A DNA stretch of 5,044 bases. Source: Rhizobium sp. Q54. Lineage in GTDB: Bacteria > Pseudomonadota > Alphaproteobacteria > Rickettsiales > UBA1997. The DNA is taken from NCBI GenBank assembly GCA_945865745.1, contig CAMBFP010000083.1, positions 1-5,044 of the forward strand, given 5' to 3'. A model generated the notes under the pieces. It did no database searches. It saw nothing but the letters and a program-made list of their open reading frames with translations, and was not told the DNA's origin. Position 1 is the first letter of the stretch; each line of letters begins with the position of its first letter. The translations under genes were made by a program, and so were the position numbers. Below, piece by piece: positions 1-5,044 of this stretch.

Positions 1-67
1 ATAAGGAAATGGCGAAGATTGAGCTAACAAAAATTATGCGTTTTCTTTTTTGTTTATTTTTGAACAT
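1..67 (-). CDS. ccmE: Probable cytochrome c maturation heme chaperone CcmE, N-terminal fragment
   Basis: Only the first 22 codons are in the window; the gene continues past base 1. They encode a Met, a strongly basic stretch (KNKQKRKR, residues 4-11), then the start of a hydrophobic segment (IIFVSSIFAISL). This is the usual N-terminus of CcmE, a periplasmic heme chaperone held by one N-terminal membrane anchor. The family binds heme covalently through a conserved His and passes it to apocytochrome c. That His and the OB-fold domain lie outside the window, so they cannot be checked. The ATG at 67-65 overlaps the end of ccmD by 14 bases. There is no clear Shine-Dalgarno sequence, which fits translation coupled to ccmD. 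The call rests mainly on position directly after a CcmD-like gene, since ccmD-ccmE is a standard order, plus the basic-then-hydrophobic start. Another small membrane-anchored protein is possible. Confidence 0.62.
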   Translation of the reverse strand, partial: MFKNKQKRKRIIFVSSIFAISL

Positions 68-185
68 TTTTTGTTTTTGCGGCGAAATATTTTTTTAAAG
101 TGAAGAGCGCCAATGAGGTGAGAATGAGCGTGGTGAGCCCATATGCCGCAAAAACAAATTGTGAATAATCAGCAGAATTTTCCAT
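54..185 (-). CDS. ccmD: Heme exporter protein CcmD, small membrane protein (43 aa)
   Basis: A complete 43-codon gene, ATG at 185-183 and TAA at 56-54. It starts MENSADYSQFVFAAYG and continues with a single hydrophobic helix (about residues 10-30, LTTLILTSLALFTL) and a basic cytoplasmic end (KKYFAAKTKNVQK). The Y-x-x-FV-x-x-AYG-x-T pattern before the helix, the single span and the basic tail are typical of CcmD from System I cytochrome c biogenesis. In that family CcmD sits in the inner membrane with CcmABC and is needed to release heme-loaded CcmE. The length fits the short alphaproteobacterial forms. Its start shares one base with the dnaK stop (TAATG), so it is probably translated by termination-reinitiation; an AAGGAAGAG stretch inside the end of dnaK lies rather far upstream. 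The following ccmE start, in another frame, supports the call. It is easily missed by length-cutoff gene callers. Confidence 0.78.
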   Translation of the reverse strand: MENSADYSQFVFAAYGLTTLILTSLALFTLKKYFAAKTKNVQK

Positions 186-2113
186 TAAGAAGCTTTTTTC
201 TCTTCCTTAACTTCTTCATATTCCGCATCAACAACCTTCTCGCCATTTTCAGAAGTGGCTGATTCTGGAGCGGGCTCTGCAGAAGCGTCCCCAGCTTGTG
301 AAGCCTTATAAATTGCTTCGCCGAGCTTCATTGTATTTTGCATTAAAGACTCAGTCGCAGATTTTAGCTCTTCCGCCGAAGCGCCTTCTTTAGCTGCTAA
401 ATCTTTAACTTTTTGAACTTCCGCTTCGATTGCTGATTTGGTCGCTGCGTCAACTTTATCGCCATGTTCGCGCAAAGATTTTTCAGTTTCGTAAACCGCT
501 GAATCCGCGTGATTCTTAGCTTCGATAAATTCTTTTTTGATTTTATCGGACGCCGCATTCGCTTCGGCATCTTGCATCATTTTCTGAATTTCTGCATCAG
601 ACAAACCGCCAGAAGATTGAATTTTGATTTGCTGTTCTTTGTTCGTTGCCTTGTCTTTCGCAGAAACTTTAACCACACCGTTAGCATCAATATCAAAACT
701 AACTTCGACTTGTGGCATACCGCGTGGAGCGGGGGCAATGCCTTCAAGATTAAATTCGCCAAGCAATTTATTGTGAATCGCAATGTCGCGTTCGCCTTGG
801 AAAACTTTAATTGTAACCGCAGTTTGACCATCTGATGCGGTCGAAAAAACTTGGCTCTTATTAGTTGGAATTGTTGTGTTGCGATCAATCAAGCGAGTAA
901 AAACACCGCCCGCAGTTTCAATGCCAAGCGAGAGGGGAGTAACATCGAGAAGAAGAATATCCTTCACATCGCCTTGTAAAACCGCACCCTGAATCGCCGC
1001 GCCAATTGCCACAACCTCATCAGGATTAACTGATTTATTTGGCTCTTTACCGAAAAGTTTTTTCACAGTTTCGATAACTTTTGGCATGCGCGTCATGCCA
1101 CCAACAAGAATAACTTCGTTAATATCGGAAGCCTTCAAGCCCGCGTCCTGCAAAGCATTTTCACATGGTTTAATGGTGCGTTGAATTAGATCATCAACCA
1201 ATTGCTCAAGTTTCGCACGAGTCAATTTAACATTAAGATGCTTAGGGCCAGAGGCGTCGGCAGTTATGTAAGGAAGATTGATGTCGGTTTCCATTGTTGA
1301 AGAAAGCTCAATTTTTGCCTTCTCTGCCGCCTCTTTCAAACGTTGCAAAGCGAGCGGATCTTTCGACAAATCAACGCCGGTATCTTTTTTGAATTCGCTT
1401 GTGAGGAATTCTTGGATGCGCATGTCAAAATCTTCACCACCAAGGAAAGTGTCACCGTTGGTTGACTTAACTTCAAAAACGCCATCTGAGCTAATTTCAA
1501 GAACTGAAACGTCAAAAGTTCCGCCACCTAAATCGTAAACAACTACTGTTTGGCTGATCTTTTTATCGAAGCCGTAAGCAAGAGCGGCAGCGGTTGGTTC
1601 ATTGATGATGCGCAAAACATCAAGACCAGCAATCTTGCCCGCGTCTTTTGTTGCCTGGCGTTGTGAATCATTGAAATAAGCTGGAACTGTAATCACCGCT
1701 TTTTCAATTTTTTCGCCAAGATAACTTTCTGCGGTTTCTTTCATCTTCATCAAAATGAATGCTGAAACTTGACTCGGAGAATATTTTTCGCCCTTCACTT
1801 CAACCCAGGCATCACCATTTGCCGAAGGAACAATTTTGTAAGGAACTAGGCCGCGATCTTTTTCTGTAGCCGCGTCATCATTACGACGCCCAATCAAGCG
1901 CTTAATACCAAAGATTGTATTTTGTGGATTAGTGACAGCTTGGCGTTTTGCCGATGCGCCGACAGCTCTATCGCCATTAGCAAGAAACGCCACAATCGAA
2001 GGAGTAGTGCGTGCGCCTTCAGCATTTTCAATTACTTTCGCGCTTCCGCCTTCCATGATTGAGACGCAAGAATTTGTAGTACCAAGATCGATACCTATAA
2101 CTTTGTTAGACAT
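185..2113 (-). CDS. dnaK: Molecular chaperone DnaK (Hsp70)
   Basis: Encodes 642 residues, close to the usual 630-640. DnaK is the cytoplasmic ATP-dependent chaperone that binds exposed hydrophobic peptides, with DnaJ and GrpE as partners. Visible landmarks are phosphate loop 1 (GIDLGTTNSC, 7-16), the Gram-negative insert (about 75-95, RRNDDAATEKDRG), phosphate loop 2 (DLGGGTFD, 194-201, with Thr199 at the E. coli position), the adenosine motif (VILVGGMTRMPK, 334-345), the interdomain linker (ILLLDVTP, 386-393), the beta substrate domain (to about 500), the helical lid, and an acidic tail with VVDAEYEEV. All key motifs are intact. The start was placed at MSNKVIGIDLG because homologues begin there; an in-frame ATG at 2167-2165 would add 18 unconserved residues. 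No Shine-Dalgarno sequence precedes the chosen start. dnaJ does not follow; ccmD does, coupled through TAATG. Transcription is divergent from prfB. Confidence in the family is very high. Confidence 0.98.
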   Translation of the reverse strand: MSNKVIGIDLGTTNSCVSIMEGGSAKVIENAEGARTTPSIVAFLANGDRAVGASAKRQAVTNPQNTIFGIKRLIGRRNDDAATEKDRGLVPYKIVPSANGDAWVEVKGEKYSPSQVSAFILMKMKETAESYLGEKIEKAVITVPAYFNDSQRQATKDAGKIAGLDVLRIINEPTAAALAYGFDKKISQTVVVYDLGGGTFDVSVLEISSDGVFEVKSTNGDTFLGGEDFDMRIQEFLTSEFKKDTGVDLSKDPLALQRLKEAAEKAKIELSSTMETDINLPYITADASGPKHLNVKLTRAKLEQLVDDLIQRTIKPCENALQDAGLKASDINEVILVGGMTRMPKVIETVKKLFGKEPNKSVNPDEVVAIGAAIQGAVLQGDVKDILLLDVTPLSLGIETAGGVFTRLIDRNTTIPTNKSQVFSTASDGQTAVTIKVFQGERDIAIHNKLLGEFNLEGIAPAPRGMPQVEVSFDIDANGVVKVSAKDKATNKEQQIKIQSSGGLSDAEIQKMMQDAEANAASDKIKKEFIEAKNHADSAVYETEKSLREHGDKVDAATKSAIEAEVQKVKDLAAKEGASAEELKSATESLMQNTMKLGEAIYKASQAGDASAEPAPESATSENGEKVVDAEYEEVKEEKKAS

Positions 2114-2192
2114 ATTTTTTGATTGGTTGAGAAAAATCGATCGCTCATTTAGTAAGCTGTTATGCAATTACAAGAATCCCAACTTTAAAATT
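2114..2192. promoter_or_regulatory. Divergent intergenic region carrying the dnaK and prfB promoters
   Basis: These 79 bases are the only non-coding gap in the window, between the opposed starts of dnaK and prfB, so both promoters probably lie here or slightly inside the genes. On the plus strand a weak housekeeping-type candidate for prfB is TTGAGA (2127-2132), 17 bases, then TAGTAA (2150-2155); the -35 is good and the -10 poor. Neither start codon has a recognisable Shine-Dalgarno sequence, so short or leaderless mRNAs are possible. I saw no CIRCE inverted repeat (TTAGCACTC/GAGTGCTAA) and no NrdR box. The presence of promoters is inferred from gene orientation; the exact elements are uncertain. 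Confidence 0.5.
2147..2174 (-). promoter_or_regulatory. Weak candidate heat-shock (sigma-32-like) promoter for dnaK
   Basis: Reading the minus strand, CTTGTAA (2174-2168) matches the sigma-32 -35 consensus CTTGAAA at six of seven positions. It is followed after 14 bases by ACTAAAT (2153-2147), about 34 bases before the dnaK ATG. The spacing is right, but the C-rich part of the -10 consensus (CCCCAT) is missing, so this is only suggestive. The prior comes from dnaK being heat-inducible in most proteobacteria. Confidence 0.25.
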
Positions 2193-3288
2193 ATGTCTGC
2201 CGAAATCGAAAGTCTTTTTAGTGCCATCGAGACCTCATTAAACCTCGTTGAGAGGTGTCTTTGAACCTGAAAAATTATCGCAAAGATTAGTTGAGCTAAA
2301 TCAAAAATCAGAAGATCCCAATCTCTGGAATAACAACCAAGAGGCGCAAAAAATTCTCAAAGAAAAATCTCTGATTGAAGGAAAATTGGAGCAAGTTGCT
2401 GAGTTAAAAAACGGCTTAAAAGACAATCGCGAATATTTTGAACTAGCCCGGTCTGAAGCCGATGCACAATTAATTTTCGACATCGAAAAAACTTTAATCT
2501 CACTCAAAAAAACTGCGGATAATTTCGAGATTGAGTGTCTTTTTTCTGGCGAGACTGATGGCAATAACTGCTTTCTCGACATCAATGCTGGAGCGGGTGG
2601 AACAGACTCTTGCGATTTTGCTTTAATGCTTCTGCGCATGTATGAACGCTTTGCTGCAATAAAAAAATTTAAGGTCGAAATCGTTAATATTTTAGATGGA
2701 GAAGAGGCGGGAGTTCGCTCTGCAACTATCAAAATTTCTGGCAAATTTGCTTGTGGTTGGATGCGCACTGAATCTGGCGTACACAGGCTTGTGCGCATCT
2801 CGCCATTTAACGCCAACGACAAACGTCAAACCAGTTTCGCTTCGGTTTGGGTATATCCAGAACTTGATGACGAAATCGAAATTACCATCGACGAAAAAGA
2901 TCTGCGCGTTGACACTTTTCGAGCTTCTGGCGCTGGCGGACAACACGTCAATAAAACCGATTCTGCAGTGCGCATGACGCATTTGCCGACGAATATCGTT
3001 GTTCAATGCCAAAGCGATCGTTCACAACTGCGTAATCGCGTCGAATGCATGAAAATGCTGAAATCGCGCCTTTACGAATTAGAAATACAGAAGAAAAAAG
3101 ATACGCTTGCCGCATCAGAATCGAGCAAGACTGATAATAGTTGGGGCCATCAAATTCGCTCTTACGTCTTACATCCTTATCAAATGGTAAAAGACCTACG
3201 CACCAATTTTGAAACTGGAAATATTCAATCGGTTTTGGATGGAGAAATTGAAGGCTTCATCAAGGCTGCCCTAACTGAGAAAATGTAA
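2193..3288 (+). CDS. prfB: Peptide chain release factor 2 (RF2), made by programmed +1 frameshift
   Basis: RF2 ends translation at UGA and UAA codons. The gene is in two frames. ATG at 2193 opens a 23-codon leader (MSAEIESLF...VERCL) ending at an in-frame TGA (2262-2264); the remaining 341 codons are in the +1 frame (GAA at 2263 onward). Joined, they give 364 residues, against 365 in E. coli. The leader aligns with the RF2 N-terminus, so the frameshift is real biology rather than a sequencing error. Landmarks are the coiled N-terminal domain (about 1-110), GAGGTDS (133-139), the UGA-reading tripeptide SPF (203-205), and the peptidyl-tRNA hydrolysis motif GGQ (248-250), whose Gln is normally methylated by PrmC. 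The position matching E. coli K-12 Thr246 is Ala here (RASGAGGQ), the common form. It heads a run of four plus-strand genes, with nrdR two bases downstream. It ends in TAA. Confidence 0.97.
2252..2264 (+). promoter_or_regulatory. RF2 programmed +1 ribosomal frameshift site
   Basis: The site reads GAG AGG TGT CTT TGA A in the leader frame. CTT (2259-2261) is the slippery codon and TGA (2262-2264) the stop. The tRNA-Leu slips from CUU to UUU and translation resumes at GAA (2263-2265). GAGGTG (2252-2257) is a perfect six-base complement of the 16S 3' end (CUCCAC), in the same register as AGGGGG in the E. coli site. This internal Shine-Dalgarno element is what stimulates the shift. In the known mechanism scarce RF2 leaves the UGA unread and favours the shift, so RF2 controls its own level. 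The base after TGA is A, where E. coli has C. Confidence 0.94.
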
Positions 3289-3290
3289 TT

Positions 3291-3743
3291 ATGCGCTGCC
3301 CATTTTGTAACAATCTCGAAACCCAAGTTAAAGATAGTCGCATCTCCGACGATGGCGAAGCAATCAAGCGTCGACGCTATTGTGCGGCATGTGATTCGCG
3401 TTTTACAACTTATGAACGCGTGCAATTGCGCGAGATTTTAGTGATTAAAAAAAGTGGCGAGAAAAAAGTTTTTGACCCAGAGAAATTGAAAAAATCAATC
3501 GAGATGGCCGTTCGCAAAAGGCCAGTGGCAGAACTGCAAGTTGATAAGCTGGTGAATAATATTGTGCGCCAACTCGAGGTTGAAAATGAGACAGAAATTC
3601 CTTCGGCAAAAATTGGCGAAATGGTGATGATCGCACTTGAAAAGCTCGACAAGGTGGCATTCGTGCGCTTCGCTTCAGTTTATAAAAATTTTGAGAAAGC
3701 GGAAGATTTTCAAAAATTTATTAAGCAGGTGGTGAAGCAATGA
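3291..3743 (+). CDS. nrdR: Transcriptional repressor NrdR
   Basis: Encodes 150 residues, the normal NrdR length. NrdR represses ribonucleotide reductase operons by binding NrdR boxes, sensing ATP/dATP through its ATP-cone. The N-terminal zinc ribbon is complete, with Cys3 and Cys6 (MRCPFC) and Cys31 and Cys34 (YCAAC), followed by the hallmark DSRFTTYERV (35-44). The ATP-cone follows from about residue 46 to 136, with VIKKSGEKKVFDPEKL and a conserved KRPV. The ATG lies two bases after the prfB stop with only weak Shine-Dalgarno character, suggesting coupled translation. The TGA stop overlaps the next start by four bases. In many alphaproteobacteria nrdR sits beside glyA or the rib genes; here it is between prfB and a uracil-DNA glycosylase gene. 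No reductase gene or NrdR box is in the window, so its targets lie elsewhere. Identification is secure. Confidence 0.97.
   Translation: MRCPFCNNLETQVKDSRISDDGEAIKRRRYCAACDSRFTTYERVQLREILVIKKSGEKKVFDPEKLKKSIEMAVRKRPVAELQVDKLVNNIVRQLEVENETEIPSAKIGEMVMIALEKLDKVAFVRFASVYKNFEKAEDFQKFIKQVVKQ
3727..3735 (+). promoter_or_regulatory. Strong ribosome binding site for the uracil-DNA glycosylase gene
   Basis: AGGTGGTGA matches the ideal AGGAGGTGA at eight of nine bases and ends four bases before the ATG at 3740. It lies inside the last codons of nrdR and supports the ATGA-overlap start. Confidence 0.75.
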
Positions 3744-4588
3744 CCAAGAAAAATCTTGCGGAAGCTCTGCAATTCTACATCGACAACGATCTGAACGAAG
3801 TCATTTCCGAAAAATCACAAAATTATTTTCAGCATTTTCAGCAAAAAACAGCGGTAAAAAAAGTTGCTGAAGAAAAAAAGTCGCCGATTGTTAATACCTT
3901 CATCAAGCCTCAATTCTCAACGGATCAAGCCCTCTCAATTCTAGCAAAAAAATTAGTGACTTCCGAAAAATTTCAATCACTTAATGAAATTGTTGCCAAG
4001 GCAAATTCACTGGCGCAAGCAGCAAAAACTGTCGATGAGTTGCGCAAAGCTGTGGAAAATTTCGACGGCTGTAATTTAAAAAAGATGGCGACGAATACTG
4101 TTTTTGCCGATGGCAATCCGAATTCAAAAATAATGGTGATTGGCGAAGCGCCAGGGAATCACGAGGATTTGCAGGGTATTCCATTTTGCGACGATTCTGG
4201 GCAGATGCTTAACGACATGCTCGGCGCCATCAATCTCACACGACAAGAAAGTTTCTACGTCACCAACGTCATCTTCTGGCGACCACCTGGAAATCGCCGC
4301 CCGACTGATGAGGAGCTAGCAATCTGTCGCCCATTTGTTGAGCGCCACATTCAATTAATTAATCCCGATGTTTTGCTTTTGGTTGGCGCGACATCAATGA
4401 GCACAGTGCTTGGCATCAATGATCCAATCAGTAAAGTTCGCGGACAATTAATCGATTTTTCACCAAAATTTTTGTCACGCACGATCAAAACTTTTACAAT
4501 TTTTCACCCATCTTATCTGATGCGCCAGCCTTCGAAGAAAAAAGTCGCTTGGCAAGATATGCTTGCTTTGGAGGAGTTTTTAAAATGA
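3740..4588 (+). CDS. udg: Uracil-DNA glycosylase, family 4-like
   Basis: Encodes 282 residues. The family removes uracil from DNA, starting base excision repair. After a poorly conserved, lysine-rich N-terminal 95 residues, the UDG fold begins near FDGC (108-111). It continues with ATNTVFADGNP, motif 1 GEAPG (135-139, its Glu thought to be catalytic) plus ED (142-143), GIPFCDDSGQ (146-155), TNVIFWRPPGNR (175-186), and the C-terminal HPSYLMR (256-262). Classical family-4 enzymes hold a 4Fe-4S cluster through four Cys. Two of those positions appear to be Phe108 and Trp180 here, leaving Cys111 and Cys196, so a normal cluster is unlikely. I recall the same pattern in alphaproteobacterial homologues. 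The start overlaps the nrdR stop (ATGA) and has a strong Shine-Dalgarno sequence; the stop overlaps the next ATG in the same way. The superfamily is certain; activity and exact subfamily are inferred. Confidence 0.9.
   Translation: MTKKNLAEALQFYIDNDLNEVISEKSQNYFQHFQQKTAVKKVAEEKKSPIVNTFIKPQFSTDQALSILAKKLVTSEKFQSLNEIVAKANSLAQAAKTVDELRKAVENFDGCNLKKMATNTVFADGNPNSKIMVIGEAPGNHEDLQGIPFCDDSGQMLNDMLGAINLTRQESFYVTNVIFWRPPGNRRPTDEELAICRPFVERHIQLINPDVLLLVGATSMSTVLGINDPISKVRGQLIDFSPKFLSRTIKTFTIFHPSYLMRQPSKKKVAWQDMLALEEFLK
4570..4576 (+). promoter_or_regulatory. Strong ribosome binding site for the acyltransferase gene
   Basis: GGAGGAG lies eight bases before the ATG at 4585, within the last codons of the glycosylase gene. 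It is among the clearest Shine-Dalgarno sequences in the window and fixes the start of the downstream gene. Confidence 0.82.
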
Positions 4589-5044
4589 GTAAGAAATGGA
4601 AAATTTTTGGCCTTCAAAGCAATGTTGAGTGGTACGATGTCAAAACAAAATTCAAACAACTGACTCGAAGAATCGCTTACAGCTTCTTGATGCGCGAGTT
4701 TATTTGCCTGATCTTATCTCTCTACATGAAGCTCGTTTACATCAGCAGTAAAAAGATTTTTGTTAATTATAAAACCATCTTCGAGGCTTTGAACAACAAG
4801 ACTCCGCTCATTGTTACTTTTTGGCATAATCGCTTAATGATGATTCCTTTTGCCACGAAAGAACCGAAAAGACTTTTTCCGGGTTACAACTTTATGACCC
4901 TTGCCTCGCGTCACGGAGATGGGCATTTTGTCGGAAGAGTTATGGAAAAACTCGGCCTGATTTCGATTTATGGATCATCACAAGGTGGGCGAAAATCTTC
5001 ACGAGGAATCGATCTTAAAAGCTTTAGAAAAATTTTCGAAGGCC
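4585..5044 (+). CDS. DUF374-type lysophospholipid acyltransferase family protein, N-terminal part
   Basis: 153 codons are present before the window ends, with no stop; the family is usually somewhat over 200 residues, so the C-terminus is missing. A hydrophobic segment (about 39-53, FICLILSLYMKLVYI) suggests membrane association. The diagnostic blocks are PLIVTFWHNRLMMIP (74-88), LASRHGDGHFVGRVMEKLG (106-124) and IYGSSQGGRKSSRG (128-141). These match the DUF374 pattern (WH-x-R, S-x-H-x-DG, RGSS/YGSS-GG) of glycerolipid and lipid A acyltransferase relatives. From memory, the late lipid A acyltransferase LpxJ belongs to this group, so transfer of an acyl chain to a lipid A precursor or lysophospholipid at the inner membrane is plausible. 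The substrate cannot be told from the sequence. The ATGA overlap with the glycosylase gene and the strong Shine-Dalgarno sequence put it in the same transcript. No lipid A genes are visible nearby. Confidence 0.85.
   Translation, partial: MSKKWKIFGLQSNVEWYDVKTKFKQLTRRIAYSFLMREFICLILSLYMKLVYISSKKIFVNYKTIFEALNNKTPLIVTFWHNRLMMIPFATKEPKRLFPGYNFMTLASRHGDGHFVGRVMEKLGLISIYGSSQGGRKSSRGIDLKSFRKIFEG

Noticed and set aside
41..100. T-rich stretch after dnaK as a possible terminator.
   Set aside because: It lies within the ccmD and ccmE reading frames, reads as Lys/Phe codons, and no GC-rich stem precedes it in either direction.
509..1538. Open frames antisense to dnaK (such as 509-835 and 1278-1538 on the plus strand), and a similar one antisense to prfB (2301-2822 on the minus strand).
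   Set aside because: They are shadows of strongly conserved coding sequence, with no recognisable domain, no ribosome binding site and low-complexity composition.
2114..2167. An 18-residue N-terminal extension of DnaK from the ATG at 2167-2165.
   Set aside because: DnaK proteins begin at the MSNKVIGIDLG-type start. The extension is polar and unlike family members, and it would swallow most of the divergent promoter region.
2242..2256. Short inverted repeat ACCTC / GAGGT with a five-base loop, overlapping the frameshift Shine-Dalgarno element; a second ACCTC at 2232-2236 could pair as well.
   Set aside because: A five-base-pair stem just upstream of the slippery codon would be melted by the ribosome sitting there. 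Complements of a Shine-Dalgarno-like sequence are also common by chance.
2248..3288. Single-frame prfB starting at TTG 2248.
   Set aside because: It drops the conserved N-terminal residues encoded from ATG 2193, and the CTT-TGA site with its internal Shine-Dalgarno element fits the known frameshift exactly.
1..5044. Search for a mobile element, CRISPR array, phage or defence genes, tRNA or riboswitch.
   Set aside because: Nearly every base is in a recognisable housekeeping gene. There are no spaced direct repeats, terminal inverted repeats, transposase or integrase motifs, or structured leaders, so no undescribed system is supported.

Overview
This 5-kb window looks like ordinary bacterial chromosome, most likely from an alphaproteobacterium with fairly low G+C (about 40-45% by eye). 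Pointers to that group are the DnaK with the Gram-negative insert and a VVDAEYEEV-type tail, a short CcmD-like peptide followed by a CcmE start, and a family-4-like uracil-DNA glycosylase with the FDGC / FWRPPGNR pattern I associate with alphaproteobacterial homologues. This is recognition from memory, not a phylogeny. Stops are TAA and TGA, and RF2 is encoded, so TGA is a normal stop here.

The layout is two divergent gene clusters around a 79-bp intergenic region (2114-2192). Leftward on the minus strand are dnaK (2113 to 185), a 43-residue ccmD (185 to 54) whose start codon shares one base with the dnaK stop (TAATG), and the first 22 codons of a probable ccmE (67 to beyond base 1). Rightward on the plus strand are prfB (2193-3288, with a programmed +1 frameshift), nrdR (3291-3743), a uracil-DNA glycosylase (3740-4588) and the first 153 codons of a DUF374-type acyltransferase (4585 to beyond the window end). 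The rightward genes are 2 bp apart or overlap by 4 bp (ATGA), so they are probably one transcript. The last two junctions have strong Shine-Dalgarno sequences.

Functionally, the left arm joins the Hsp70 chaperone to System I cytochrome c maturation. CcmD releases holo-CcmE from the CcmABC complex, and CcmE carries heme. dnaJ, the frequent neighbour of dnaK, is not next to it. The right arm combines translation termination (RF2), repression of ribonucleotide reductase genes (NrdR), uracil removal from DNA, and a membrane or lipid A acyltransferase. NrdR and the glycosylase both bear on DNA precursor quality, but the grouping may be only an arrangement of housekeeping genes.

I found no mobile element, CRISPR array, tRNA or rRNA, and no convincing undescribed system. 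The points most worth a second look are the frameshift needed to make RF2, the dnaK-ccmD-ccmE junction with its easily missed small gene, and the loss of two of the four iron-sulfur cysteine positions in the glycosylase.
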